A DNA stretch of 64,000 nucleotides from Actinomycetota bacterium (lineage in GTDB: Bacteria > Actinomycetota > Thermoleophilia > RBG-16-64-13), in NCBI GenBank assembly GCA_018830645.1, contig JAHJSA010000055.1:61961-125960 (forward strand), given 5' to 3'. Positions 40,891-49,803 of the stretch are shown one piece after another. Below the pieces are notes generated by a model, which was not told where the DNA came from, searched no databases, and worked only from the letters and a program-made list of their open reading frames with translations. Positions within the stretch are counted from its first letter, which is position 1. Each line of letters begins with the position of its first letter. The position numbers and the translations under genes were made by a program.

Positions 40891-41880
40891 TCACCTCCGT
40901 CGCCGGTCCCACGGCGTACCCTCCCAGCCCCGCACTTGGCCATTGTCTCCGCAGACCGGGCAGTGCCAGAAGATGGTTTCACCGTCTCCCGACAGACCCG
41001 CCTCTATGATTCCCGGGCAGGTTCTCCCCGCGGGACTCCAGCGGCAGGCGACGTTGGTGCGCAGGTCGCCCACTCCCCGGGGACTCGTGACCCACGCCGC
41101 GATCGACCCGACGAACATCGCCACGCCCAAAGCCGGTCCGGGTAGGTCGTCGGGAATCCGCCCCATTTCGTCGAGGAAGTGTCGAATGTCGGTGATCCAT
41201 GTGCGCACGGTCGTGTGCGCGGCCTGTGTCACTGCGGCCTCTGCCGGCCGGGGAGCCCGTTCGCGAGGAGGGGTGATCCCCGTCGCGGCTCCGCCTCCGT
41301 CGACGGTGGTCCGGGCGACGGGCGGGGTGGCCACGAAGACAGCCCGGGCCTCGGTCTTCGTGGCAGGCGGGGCGGCAGGCGACATGTCGTGGGGCCACGC
41401 CGCCGTGAGGAGGCGGACGGTGACCCTGTCGGGCGTGTCGTAGCCGAGCGGCCCCACCGGCGCGTCACACAGCGAGAGGGCTACGTCGAAGGGGTCTCTG
41501 CCCGCACAGCGCTCCATCATCGACCGAAGCAGGAACGAGAAGTCGTTCAGGGTTCCGAGCACGGAGCGGTTGTTGGTCGCGGCGATCGCGCACTCCTGCA
41601 TCTCATCGATTTCGCGCCCGATGACCTCAGAAGGGATTTCGAGGCATTCGAGCACGGCGACGAGTTCTTGCGGGAAGGTCCGCGCAATGTGCCGGGCGTT
41701 CCGCGCGGGCATGAGCACCGGCAGGCGGGAGCGCTCCGCAGCCAGCAGGATGAAGCGTTGCCGGCCCAATGAGAGCGGCTGCGCGAACCAGTCTCCCAGG
41801 GCCGTCGTGGCCGGTTCGTCGACCGCGCTCGGGGACCCGACCCGCGCCAGTAGCTTCTTTGTGCAACGGAGGGCGTACAC
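40891..41880 (-). CDS. DUF6933-like protein with C-terminal zinc-ribbon domain
   Basis: A 329-residue two-domain protein. The N-terminal 150 residues look like DUF6933: MYALRCTKKLLARVG, TTALGDWFAQPLSLGRQRF, ILLAAERSRLPVLMPARNAR and TNNRSVLGTLNDFSFLLRSM. A Pro/Ala-rich linker follows. The C-terminal part (about residues 225-329) has WITDIRHFLDEMGRIP and a cysteine pair region RTCPGIIEAGLSG, FWHCPVCGDNGQVRGWEGTP. Function unknown. A segment of the linker region is duplicated as an orphan fragment at about 49207-49325. Confidence 0.6.
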   Translation of the reverse strand: MYALRCTKKLLARVGSPSAVDEPATTALGDWFAQPLSLGRQRFILLAAERSRLPVLMPARNARHIARTFPQELVAVLECLEIPSEVIGREIDEMQECAIAATNNRSVLGTLNDFSFLLRSMMERCAGRDPFDVALSLCDAPVGPLGYDTPDRVTVRLLTAAWPHDMSPAAPPATKTEARAVFVATPPVARTTVDGGGAATGITPPRERAPRPAEAAVTQAAHTTVRTWITDIRHFLDEMGRIPDDLPGPALGVAMFVGSIAAWVTSPRGVGDLRTNVACRWSPAGRTCPGIIEAGLSGDGETIFWHCPVCGDNGQVRGWEGTPWDRRRR

Positions 41881-41950
41881 GCCCTCATTGTAGCGGAGAT
41901 AGACGTGGGTCTGAGGGGGCGCTGCTTCCGCGCAGAACGATTCCGACCCC

Positions 41951-43294
41951 CTACGTGTCGGGGGAAGTCAACAGCCAGACGTACGCGGGCTCGGCCACGA
42001 CGCCGGCAGGCGTCTCCGCCGGCAGCCCGTCGCGTGTCAGCGTGAGTAGGCGCATGCGGGCCTGCGGGAACCGGCGGCCCGCCTCGACGAGCGCGCGTAT
42101 CTCGCGTTCCGCGGTGGCGGGGTCGAATGCGTCGGCGCACACCTGGATCAACTCCATCTCGCCACCGGGGGTGCGGGCCAGGAAATCCACCTCGAACCCC
42201 TGCGGGGTCTTCACATACGTGACCTCCGCCCGCCTGCGCTCCAGCTCCACGAGCACCACCGTCTCCAACGCATGGCCGACATTCGAGCGGCCGGTACGAT
42301 CAAACACCGGGATGAGCCCTGGATCCACCGGGTAGGCCTTGCGCGGGTTGACCATGCGCTGCCGTTCGGAGGCCGCCTCCATCCACACCACCCTCACGAG
42401 GAAACAGTCCTGCAGATACCCGAGGAGCTGGTGCACAGTGTCTTTCGCGATGCTCAGGCCTTGCGACTTGAGGGCCGCGTGGAACTTCTCGACACTGAAC
42501 AGACCGGCCGCGTTGCCGAGCAGGTGTCGCACCAGCCAACGCAGGCCCGCCACGTTGCTCACGGCATGCCGCTCAACCACATCACGGAGCATGGCGACAT
42601 CGACATAGTCTCGGAGCAGTTGGTACCGGGTGCCTGCCGGGATCCCCTGCACCTCCGGGAAGCCCCCGGTCTGGAGGTAGTCCAAGAACGCTCGTTCGAG
42701 CGCCGAGCGGGCTGCTGAATCGAGGAAGTCCGGTCGCTTCGGCACCTCGAGCCCACCGTGTCGGAGCGCCTCTTCGAAGCTGAAAGGGTGCATGAGCACC
42801 TCCCAGGCGCGACCGCGCAGGGCGGTAGCGATCTCGCGAGAGAGCAGCGCCGCCGACGACCCCCTCACGAACACCTCGACCTGTTCGGAATCCAACAGCC
42901 GCCGCACGAATCGTTCCCACCCAGGTACCACCTGGATCTCGTCCAGGCACCAGGTGACGGTCTCGCGCCCGCGGAACTCGGGGTAGCGCCGGTAGTACTC
43001 CTCGACCAGCAGATGCAATTGGTCGGCCGCCAGGCCCGCAAGCCTCTCGTCTTCGAAGTTGACGTAGGGCAGTCTTTCGCGCGCCGCACCCCCAGCTAGT
43101 CGCTCTGCTCGAAGCTGGTGCAGGAACATGGTCTTGCCGGCCCGGCGCATCCCCACCACCGCCGTCGCTTTGCCGGGCAGGCTGACAGCGCCGAACACCC
43201 GCCGCGGAGTGACCGACGGAAGCCGACCGATCAGTGAGTCGGCCAGCTTGTCGGCGAGCAGCGATTGAAGCCGTTGAGTCGAGTCCGCGTTCAT
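41951..43294 (-). CDS. AAA ATPase of the DUF4143 family
   Basis: A 447-residue ATPase. Walker A is AVVGMRRAGKTMFLHQLRAE, Walker B VTWCLDEIQVVPGWERFVRR, and the sensor VFVRGSSAALLSREIATALR. The C-terminal DUF4143 domain shows VERHAVSNVAGLRWLVRHLL and a nuclease-like core GFEVDFLARTPGGEMELIQV, where D and E-x-x-Q resemble a PD-(D/E)xK fold. The family is widespread and often near TA genes, but its job is unknown. Start at ATG 43294; an in-frame ATG two codons upstream is possible. Its 3' end plus flank recur as a relic at 20335-20465. Confidence 0.85.
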   Translation of the reverse strand: MNADSTQRLQSLLADKLADSLIGRLPSVTPRRVFGAVSLPGKATAVVGMRRAGKTMFLHQLRAERLAGGAARERLPYVNFEDERLAGLAADQLHLLVEEYYRRYPEFRGRETVTWCLDEIQVVPGWERFVRRLLDSEQVEVFVRGSSAALLSREIATALRGRAWEVLMHPFSFEEALRHGGLEVPKRPDFLDSAARSALERAFLDYLQTGGFPEVQGIPAGTRYQLLRDYVDVAMLRDVVERHAVSNVAGLRWLVRHLLGNAAGLFSVEKFHAALKSQGLSIAKDTVHQLLGYLQDCFLVRVVWMEAASERQRMVNPRKAYPVDPGLIPVFDRTGRSNVGHALETVVLVELERRRAEVTYVKTPQGFEVDFLARTPGGEMELIQVCADAFDPATAEREIRALVEAGRRFPQARMRLLTLTRDGLPAETPAGVVAEPAYVWLLTSPDT

Positions 43295-43430
43295 GGCCAA
43301 CCGAGTTTATCCTTCACAGGAGGAGACTTTCAACCATTTTTCTCCTCCGAATCCGGAGGACTTGGGACAACTCCTGCGAACCGCTACTGCGAGAAACGAC
43401 CGCGGAAGCCTAGCCCACGGCCCCCGCCCC

Positions 43431-44009
43431 CTACCGCGCCAACCTCCGAGCCAGATCCAGCACCCGCTCCAGATCCTCGGGGCTCAGCCTCCTGACAAGC
43501 TCTCGAAGCTCCCTCGCGCCGACGTCCTGATCCCGGCTCAGACTCCGCGCCGACCGGTCCTGCCGACCGTGCGAATAGGTGGGCTGGAGCTCGGCGGCAT
43601 GTGACTCGTCGTCGCGACCCTGCCACTGCCGCATCGACCGGTGCCTGCGCACCGACGGCGGAGCGAGGTCCACGTTGGCCTCCATCACCCACGGCGCGGG
43701 CGACGCCGGCGCCGCGGGCGAGAAGAGGTTGGCCTCGAACTCCGGGGGCGCCAGGCGCCGCTCCGCATCGGCGATGAGCTCGTGCAGCTGCATGCCGAGC
43801 GTCGCGGCGATCGCCCCGAGCACCACGTTCGAGGGGGGCTTGTTCCCGTTCTCGATCTCGCTGAGGTAGGAGTAGGAGATGTCAACCCGCTCGGCGAGCT
43901 CCTTCCGGGAGAGTCCGTGATCTGTGCGGAGCACCTTGATCGTCCGACCCACGGCCTCCCCAAAACGCGGATCCTGCGCCGGGCCCTGGTTCCTGGGGCG
44001 GTCGTCCAT
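43431..44009 (-). CDS. XRE family transcriptional regulator
   Basis: A 192-residue regulator. The helix-turn-helix covers about residues 20-75: IKVLRTDHGLSRKELAERVD, ISYSYLSEIENGNKPPSN and VVLGAIAATLGMQLHELIAD. The C-terminal half is polar and probably disordered, ending in a short helix RELVRRLSPEDLERVLDLAR. The ATG at 44009 was chosen because GGAGGT lies upstream. It is divergent from the ARPP-1 gene across an AT-rich gap with an inverted repeat and may control it. Confidence 0.8.
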   Translation of the reverse strand: MDDRPRNQGPAQDPRFGEAVGRTIKVLRTDHGLSRKELAERVDISYSYLSEIENGNKPPSNVVLGAIAATLGMQLHELIADAERRLAPPEFEANLFSPAAPASPAPWVMEANVDLAPPSVRRHRSMRQWQGRDDESHAAELQPTYSHGRQDRSARSLSRDQDVGARELRELVRRLSPEDLERVLDLARRLAR

Positions 44010-44108
44010 GGTCCTACCTCCGCATGTGGGGAACATCTATCCTGCTGGCGGAGTAATCATAGCATAAGGCGTCTGCTTTACGCATTTGGTCTTGTCAATG
44101 TTTACTGT

Positions 44109-44127
44109 AGGTGTCATTCTAACACCT
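44109..44127. promoter_or_regulatory. Candidate operator between the XRE and ARPP-1 genes
   Basis: AGGTGT-CATTCTA-ACACCT, perfect six-base arms. A second, imperfect repeat GCATAAGGC/GCTTTACGC lies at 44062-44083. The region is AT-rich and must hold both divergent promoters; XRE proteins bind short palindromes of this size. Confidence 0.45.
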
Positions 44128-44187
44128 TCAGCGATGAACCACCGACCACCGGAGGGCCGGGCGAACACCGCGGAGAGAGAGGTCCAC

Positions 44188-45246
44188 ATGGAACACGCGT
44201 CATCCGTACTGAGCGAAGCGCTCGGCGACCTCAAGCCCGAGGCGCCCCTGGCGAGCGGCAGGCTCACCCTGCTCCCCCTCACCCTGCTCCCCCTCACCCG
44301 CACCCGGCCGAGCAAGACCCGCTACGTGCTCCTGGCCACGGCCATCGAGCGCGGCCGACTCACGGTGACCGAGGTGAGCGACGGGGGATCGGTCCCCTAC
44401 CTGAAGGCGACGAACAAGGGTCCCTGGCCCGTGCTCATCTTCGACGGGGAAGAGCTCATCGGCGCCAAACAGAACCGCATCATGAACACCACCATCCTGG
44501 TGGGGGTCGGGGAGTCCATCCTGCCGGTCTCCTGCGTGGAGCAGGGCCGCTGGAGCGCGCGCAGCAGCGCTTTCGCCGCCGGCGACTGGACCAGCCACCC
44601 GCGCCTGCGCCGCGAGAAGGAGTCACAGGTGCGGTGCGCGCTGGCCTCCCTCCCCGATGCCCTCGGCGCACCCGAGCTGCCGCAAGAGGTACGCGCGAGC
44701 CATTTCCGCTCCGACCAGGGAGCCGTCTGGCAGGAGGTGGAGCGCCATTCCCGCGAGTTGAAGGTGGGCTCCGAGACCGGCGCCATGGCTGATGCCTACG
44801 CCGGGCGGGCACAGGATCTCGAATCCATGGTGGCGGCCTTCGGCCCAGCGCGAAGCGATGCCGTGGCCGGCGAAGCGGCCGGCGCGCCGACCGGCGCGCC
44901 GGGGGAGGTACCCGTGAAGGGCATGGCCGGTGTCGCCGTGTTCCTCGACGGCGTCTTCCTCTGCTTGGACACTCTGTGGTCGGCCCGCCGGTTCCGCGAG
45001 ATCTATCCGAAGCTCCTGCGCGGCTACGCCCTCGAGGCTCTACAGGCTCCGCCGACGAAGAAGGTCACGTCCATCGATCCGGAGACCGAGGTGCTGCGTC
45101 TGTTCGCGGAACTCAGCGCCGCCACGCCGCTCGAGCGGGCCGGGGTCGACCTGGGCACCGACCTGCGCGTCGAGACCAAGACGACCCTCGGGGCCGGCCT
45201 CGCGTTGGAGGGCGACATGCTGCAGCTGTCGGTGTTCCCTCGCTGA
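44188..45246 (+). CDS. ARPP-1 domain protein
   Basis: A 352-residue protein matching the ARPP-1 family (ADP-ribosylglycohydrolase and rhodanese-phosphatase associated). Recognisable stretches are YVLLATAIERGRLTVTEVSD, KGPWPVLIFDGEELIGAKQN, RIMNTTILVGVGESILPVSC and VEQGRWSARSSAFAAGDW. The C-terminal part has GVAVFLDGVFLCLDTLW and KLLRGYALEAL. The internal LTLLPLTLLPLT is a small perfect duplication. The family is linked to ADP-ribosylation or its removal. An ADP-ribosylglycohydrolase gene lies 1.8 kb downstream, with an AbiE module in between. Start chosen after GAGAGGT. Confidence 0.75.
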   Translation: MEHASSVLSEALGDLKPEAPLASGRLTLLPLTLLPLTRTRPSKTRYVLLATAIERGRLTVTEVSDGGSVPYLKATNKGPWPVLIFDGEELIGAKQNRIMNTTILVGVGESILPVSCVEQGRWSARSSAFAAGDWTSHPRLRREKESQVRCALASLPDALGAPELPQEVRASHFRSDQGAVWQEVERHSRELKVGSETGAMADAYAGRAQDLESMVAAFGPARSDAVAGEAAGAPTGAPGEVPVKGMAGVAVFLDGVFLCLDTLWSARRFREIYPKLLRGYALEALQAPPTKKVTSIDPETEVLRLFAELSAATPLERAGVDLGTDLRVETKTTLGAGLALEGDMLQLSVFPR

Positions 45247-45392
45247 GCGACCCCAGGGACATGAGGGGGAGGAGGGGGCGGCATGGGCGGCTTCGCCTAC
45301 GTGGACCGGGGTTACGTTCGAGTTGCGCGCCATCAAGCCATCCCTATATACTCTGCGTTGCTCCCTGATGCCATTTTCCGCAATCGTCGGTA

Positions 45393-45417
45393 GTTATTGA
45401 GAACTCCCGACAATAAC
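45393..45417. promoter_or_regulatory. Inverted repeat upstream of the third abiEi gene
   Basis: GTTATTG-(11 nt)-CAATAAC, perfect seven-base arms about 50 bases before the abiEi start, in AT-rich sequence. AbiEi antitoxins repress their operon through inverted repeats of this kind. Confidence 0.5.
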
Positions 45418-45468
45418 GGAACACATAGGCAAGAGTAAAGACTGGGAAAGAATAGCAGCATAAACAAT

Positions 45469-46080
45469 ATGATTAGAGAAGAAGAGACAAAGGCTGAACG
45501 AATACTCCAACTCGCGGGTGAGCGAGGAGTTCTCCGCCCCCGCGATCTGAAGGAGATCGGCATCTCGCCCCGCTACCTATCGGTGCTGCGCGACCAAGGC
45601 CTGCTCGAACAGCCCGCTCGAGGGCTCTACATGCTGACCAACGCGGACGTTTCGGAGCACGTCAGCTTCGCTCAAGCGGCCAAACTGGTGCCGCACGGAG
45701 TGATCTGCCTCGTGTCCGCGCTTGTGTTCCACGAACTCACGACCCAGCTTCCCTTTCAGGTCTGGATGGCTATTGACCAGAGCGCTCGTTTGCCCAAGAA
45801 GAGCTCGGTGCCCATTCGTATTGTCCGCTTCTCGGGGCCCGCGCTGGCAAGCGGGATCGAACAACACGACGTAGACGGCGTGGCCGTACGCATCTACGGC
45901 CCTGCGAAGACAGTGGCCGACTGCTTCAAGTACCGCAACAAGATCGGCCTTGATGTGGCGATAGAGGCGCTCCGAGACTGCTGGAACCGGCGCCTCTGTT
46001 CGATGGACGACCTCTGGAACTATGCGCGGGTGTGCCGGGTGGGCGCGGTGATGCGGCCCTACCTAGAGTCACTCGTATGA
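45469..46080 (+). CDS. AbiEi family antitoxin / regulator
   Basis: A 203-residue AbiEi-type protein, shorter and of a different subgroup from the copies at 1965 and 50379. The winged helix is GVLRPRDLKEIGISPRYLSV followed by LRDQGLLEQPARGLYM; the middle shows VICLVSALVFHELTTQLPFQ, then VWMAIDQSARLPKK. The C-terminal part has VRIYGPAKTVADCFKYRNKI. It should repress the operon and block the AbiEii toxin. Its stop overlaps the toxin start as ATGA. Lower GC of the promoter region suggests recent acquisition. The toxin gene next to it is frameshifted. Confidence 0.85.
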   Translation: MIREEETKAERILQLAGERGVLRPRDLKEIGISPRYLSVLRDQGLLEQPARGLYMLTNADVSEHVSFAQAAKLVPHGVICLVSALVFHELTTQLPFQVWMAIDQSARLPKKSSVPIRIVRFSGPALASGIEQHDVDGVAVRIYGPAKTVADCFKYRNKIGLDVAIEALRDCWNRRLCSMDDLWNYARVCRVGAVMRPYLESLV

Positions 46081-46993
46081 TCCCCACTCCCGACGAACTC
46101 ACTGCATCTGTCCGAACCAAGCTCGCGCGCGTGGCACGCGCCGAGGGGACGACCACCGAAGAGATCATCGTACGCTATGCTCGCGAGCGCCTACTGTACC
46201 GGCTGGCGGCTCTCCCTATCGGGACCGCTTCGTTCTCAAAGGCGCCGCTCTCTTCTACCTGTGGAGCAAAGAGCCTCACCGTCCAACCCGCGATATCGAC
46301 CTCCTCGGCTTCGGATCTCTCGAAGCGGTGCAGGTCCGGGATATCTTCAGAAGGGTTGCAGGCTTCACCGTCGAACCCGACGGGCTCGTGTTCGATATCG
46401 AATCGGTCGAGGCGGACGAGATCCGCGAGGACTCGGAATATGGCGGCGTCCGGGTCAAGCTGTACGCCTACCTCGGCAAAGCACGCGTCCGCATCCAGGT
46501 TGACGTGGGCGTCGGCGATGCGATCACCCCAGGACCCCTTTCAGCACGCTATCCGACACTATTGCCCGACTTCCCCGCTCCAGAGTTGCGTGTGTATCCG
46601 CGGGAGACCGTGGTTGCGGAGAAACTGCAGACGATCGTCAAACTCGGGCTCATCAACAGCCGCATGAAGGACTACTTCGATCTGTTCGTGTTGTCGCTAG
46701 AATACGAGTTCGGGGGGCACGACCTAAGCCGGGCGATACGGGCTACGTTCGTTCGGCGAGAGACGCCTGTCCCGGGAGAGCTTCCCCTCGGCCTCAGCCG
46801 AGCATTCGCGGACGACACGACGAAGCAGGCCCAGTGGCGGCAGTTCGTCACACGGGGCCAGTTGACTTCCGGTGACCACCCCTTGGCAGTGGTCATCGAG
46901 TCGCTGGAGGGTTTCCTCTGGCCGCCACTCGAAGCCGTTGCCCGGCAGCTGGAGTTGGACAGGAACTGGCCTCCTGGCGGCCCATGGACATAG
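46077..46993 (+). pseudogene. AbiEii-type nucleotidyltransferase toxin with a one-base frameshift
   Basis: The gene starts normally (MIPTPDELTASVRTKLARVA, then EEIIVRYARERLLYRLAA) and shifts frame at about 46210. One base is missing compared with an uninterrupted reading. In the other frame everything else is present: SPYRDRFVLKGAALFYLWSK, then HRPTRDIDLLGFGSLEAV (the catalytic K-G and D-I-D), RIQVDVGVGDAITPGP and VAEKLQTIVKLGLINSRMKD. As written, translation stays in the first frame and gives a wrong C-terminus, so no active toxin is made. It could be a true mutation or a base-calling error; GGCGGCTCTCCC is not a long homopolymer. Confidence 0.85.
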
Positions 46994-47060
46994 GCTGCCC
47001 GCCGGACCGCGCGCGAGCCCCGGAGCGGATGACGACACGAGGGCGACAAAGGAGCCAGCC

Positions 47061-48071
47061 GTGAACCCCACCCCCGACCACGCCGTACTCTCACGCGCCC
47101 AAGGTGCCCTGCTGGGGCAGCTGGCCGGTGACTCCCTGGGCAGCCTCGTCGAGTTCCAGGGCCCCGAAGCCATCCGCGCCCGCTATCCGGACGGAGTGCG
47201 CGACCTGGCGGACGGCGGCACCTGGCAGACGCTCGCCGGCCAGCCCACCGACGATTCCGAGCTCGCGCTCGCCCTGGCGCGTACTCTCGTCGGCGCCGGT
47301 TCCTACCGTGCCGACGCGGCCGCCCGCGCCTATGCGGGCTGGTATCGCTCCCGGCCCTTCGACATCGGCAACGCCACCCGACGTGCCCTGGGCGCCGCCG
47401 CGGCGGCCCTCGCGCGGGGAGAGGACCCGGAGACCGCCGCTCGTGCGGCCGCAGACCCGCAAACGCAGGCGAACGGCGCCCTCATGCGCGTGTCCCCGCT
47501 CGGCATCTTCGGCTGGAGACACCCGAGCGCGCTGGTGGCCGGATGGGCACGGTCCGATGCCGCCCTCACCCACCCCCACGTCGTCTGCCAGGACGCGAGC
47601 GCCCTCTTCGCCGCGGCCGTCGCCCACGCGGTAGCCGAGGGACCCACCGCGGCCTCCCTCTACGACTTCATCGCCGACTGGGCAGACCTGCTCACCCCGG
47701 AGGTTCGGCAGGTGGTCGCCGCTGCGAGCGACCAGCGACCCCCGAGCTACCTGGAGCACGCGGGCTGGGTCTTGGTGGCCCTGCAGAACGCCCTCTACCA
47801 GCTGCTCCACGCGGACTCGCTCGAGGAAGGCGTCGTGGACACCGTCATGGCCGGCGGCGACACCGATACGAACGCCTGCATCGCCGGCGCTCTCCTCGGC
47901 GCCTGTCACGGACTCGAGGCGGTGCCCGAGCGGTGGCGCGAGGCCGTCCTCGCCTGCCGCCCGCAGGAAGGACTCCCGGGAGTGCGGAACCCCCGCCCGC
48001 CGGAGTTCTGGCCTATCGACGCCTTGGAACTCGCCGCCCGGCTGGTGGGCCTCGGGACGCAGGGTGGGTAG
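47061..48071 (+). CDS. ADP-ribosylglycohydrolase family protein
   Basis: A 336-residue all-helical ARG/DraG-type hydrolase that removes ADP-ribose from proteins or small molecules. Metal-binding motifs are present: AQGALLGQLAGDSLGSLVEF, QPTDDSELALALARTLVG (first D pair) and AGGDTDTNACIAGALLGACH (last D pair). NGALMRVSPLGIF is the substrate loop. The GTG start follows AAAGGAGCCAGCC. It would be the functional partner of the ARPP-1 protein from which it is now separated by the AbiE genes. Confidence 0.88.
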   Translation: MNPTPDHAVLSRAQGALLGQLAGDSLGSLVEFQGPEAIRARYPDGVRDLADGGTWQTLAGQPTDDSELALALARTLVGAGSYRADAAARAYAGWYRSRPFDIGNATRRALGAAAAALARGEDPETAARAAADPQTQANGALMRVSPLGIFGWRHPSALVAGWARSDAALTHPHVVCQDASALFAAAVAHAVAEGPTAASLYDFIADWADLLTPEVRQVVAAASDQRPPSYLEHAGWVLVALQNALYQLLHADSLEEGVVDTVMAGGDTDTNACIAGALLGACHGLEAVPERWREAVLACRPQEGLPGVRNPRPPEFWPIDALELAARLVGLGTQGG

Positions 48072-48225
48072 CCCATGGGCGGCGTCCGCTGCCGCATTGC
48101 GGACGGACGCGAGACGCACCTTCGTGGTCTCCGACGGCCACGGGTACCTGGAGGATATACAGAATGCGCTGGAGCACGGGATCAGGACTCGACCTGGATT
48201 GCCTTTCGTAGGGCGCGGCCCAAGG

Positions 48226-49131
48226 CTACCCGCCCGTCAGCCACCCCGTCGCGGTGAGTGCCTCCAGATCGCGGCGGAAGGCCTCCTGCGGATTGTCGGC
48301 CTCTTCGCGCTCGGTGATCGCTCTGTGCATCTGATGGGCGAGTACCGACCCGATGGCGTGGAGGGCGTCGTGCCGGCCGAGCCCCTCCTCCTGCAACCGG
48401 ATGAGGGTTGCCGCCGCCGGCTCATCATCACCCATGGCTACTTGGGTCTCGACCACAGCATGGATCATCGCGTGAAGCTCCATGTTGGGCGCCTTCTCGT
48501 CGGCCTGCTGGTGGTGTTCGAGCACGAGCCCGATGCGCTCGTCCTCCTCGAGTTCCAGCCAGAGGTCGGGGTCCGGAGCCCGGTCCGCGTCGTAGACTTC
48601 GAGTGCCCCATCATCCGCGTCGATTCGCTCCGGTACGTACGGGATGATTCCGAGTTCAAAGGCCTCCTCCCGCAGCCCCAGGGGGAGCATACGCGCGTCG
48701 ACGATCATGCCATCCACCATGATCATCCAGACGAACGGGTTCTCGGCCGAGATGGATTCCAGGGTGTACTCCGGATGGAAGTGCCGCAGATCGAGCAGGT
48801 CGCCGACCTCCTTCGCGTGCCTGGATGCGGTGCCTTGGCTGACTCCGACCTTGACGCAGAGGTCTCGGGCGCTCAGGAAGGGCTCGGAATCCTTGTCGAA
48901 CAAGAAGTTGATCTGGCCGAGCGCGTAGAGGATGCCTGCCGCCCACGAGAGCTCGCGTCCCCGGCTGAGCGGTGATGGTCTCTTGCGGCTGAGCGCGGCG
49001 GCCGCCTTGCGACAGAGGTCGGCGTATTCCTCGCCCAGGTCCTCCCCGCACACGCGGTCGGTGATCGCGGTGACGGCTCCATACCGCGCCTGCATCGCGC
49101 GGGGGACCTTGTACGCATTCGGTGGAGTCAT
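48226..49131 (-). CDS. DUF6398/DUF1841-like protein
   Basis: A 301-residue soluble protein. The N-terminal part (about residues 20-110) looks like DUF6398: LCRKAAAALSRKRPSPLSRG, RELSWAAGILYALGQINFLF and LCVKVGVSQGTASRHAKEVG, a helix-turn-helix-like bundle. The acidic C-terminal part has MELHAMIHAVVETQVAMGDD, then EEGLGRHDALHAIGSVLAHQ, as in DUF1841. No biochemical role is known. The ATG at 49131 was chosen because upstream sequence is a fragment shared with another gene. It is convergent with the ADP-ribosylglycohydrolase gene. Confidence 0.65.
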   Translation of the reverse strand: MTPPNAYKVPRAMQARYGAVTAITDRVCGEDLGEEYADLCRKAAAALSRKRPSPLSRGRELSWAAGILYALGQINFLFDKDSEPFLSARDLCVKVGVSQGTASRHAKEVGDLLDLRHFHPEYTLESISAENPFVWMIMVDGMIVDARMLPLGLREEAFELGIIPYVPERIDADDGALEVYDADRAPDPDLWLELEEDERIGLVLEHHQQADEKAPNMELHAMIHAVVETQVAMGDDEPAAATLIRLQEEGLGRHDALHAIGSVLAHQMHRAITEREEADNPQEAFRRDLEALTATGWLTGG

Positions 49132-49206
49132 GAGAGTGCTCCCGTGTCGGATCCGGATGACCTTTCGGGAGCGTAGCACGAGCCGCCCGACTGGGGGACT
49201 GCCGTT

Positions 49207-49325
49207 CGTGATCCACGTGCGCGCGGCCTGCTTCCCTCCACCCTCTGCCCGCCGGGGAGCCCGTTCGCGAGCTGGGGTGGCTCCTGCCACGGTCCCGGCT
49301 CCGTCGGCCGTGATCCGGGCGATCA
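49207..49325 (-). repeat. Orphan fragment similar to the middle of the DUF6933-like gene
   Basis: About 120 bases similar to 41191-41320, with a 29-base core matching at 28 positions (49243-49271 and 41239-41267). In the intact gene this encodes part of the Pro/Ala linker and the WITDIRHF helix. The gap 49132-49473 otherwise contains only promoter sequence for the neighbouring divergent genes, as far as I can see. Confidence 0.6.
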
Positions 49326-49473
49326 CCCGCTCTGCGCAGGAGAGCGCGACGCCCCACCGCGTCCCGCACAAGGGCCACTCGCCTACACGCAGGTTCCGAC
49401 GCCCGGCCCGCTACGGTATGCTGTCATCGGTAGACCTTTGGCGTGCAACGCCGCTCGATGGGAGCCCGTTCTG

Positions 49474-49803
49474 ATGAACCATGACTCCAAATCCTCTTCG
49501 CCCGAGGGAGACCGCCCGAGCCGCGATGAGATTCTCGAACGCCTCCGCCTCAGAAAGGCCGAGTTCGAGGCCCGGTTCGGAGTGCGCACCCTAGCATTGT
49601 TCGGCTCGTACGCGACCGGCGAGGACACTGAACGAAGCGACGTAGATATCCTTGTCGACGTCGACCCCGCCATCGGACTCGGCTTCGTAACTCTCGCGGA
49701 GATCATCGAAGCCGAACTAGGGATCCCGGTAGACCTCGTGTCTGTTCGCGCCATCAAGCCACGGTATCGAGATGCAGTCGAGCACGATCTCGTCTATGTC
49801 TAG
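49474..49803 (+). CDS. MNT nucleotidyltransferase antitoxin (MntA-like)
   Basis: A 109-residue minimal nucleotidyltransferase with a textbook signature: VRTLALFGSYATGEDTERSD, then VDILVDVDPAIGLGFV, giving GS-x10-D-x-D, and the third aspartate in GIPVDLVSVRAIK. It is the antitoxin of an MntA-HepT pair, transferring AMP to the toxin. The HepT gene begins inside its last codons (ATG at 49796). The antitoxin is intact although the toxin is frameshifted. Confidence 0.85.
   Translation: MNHDSKSSSPEGDRPSRDEILERLRLRKAEFEARFGVRTLALFGSYATGEDTERSDVDILVDVDPAIGLGFVTLAEIIEAELGIPVDLVSVRAIKPRYRDAVEHDLVYV

Noticed and set aside
46190..46230. Programmed frameshift in AbiEii
   Set aside because: No slippery heptamer or downstream structure was apparent, and AbiEii proteins are not known to use frameshifting; mutation or sequence error is more likely.
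49132..49371. Longer N-terminus for the DUF6398 protein
   Set aside because: The added residues derive from the fragment shared with the DUF6933-like gene; family similarity starts near the ATG at 49131.
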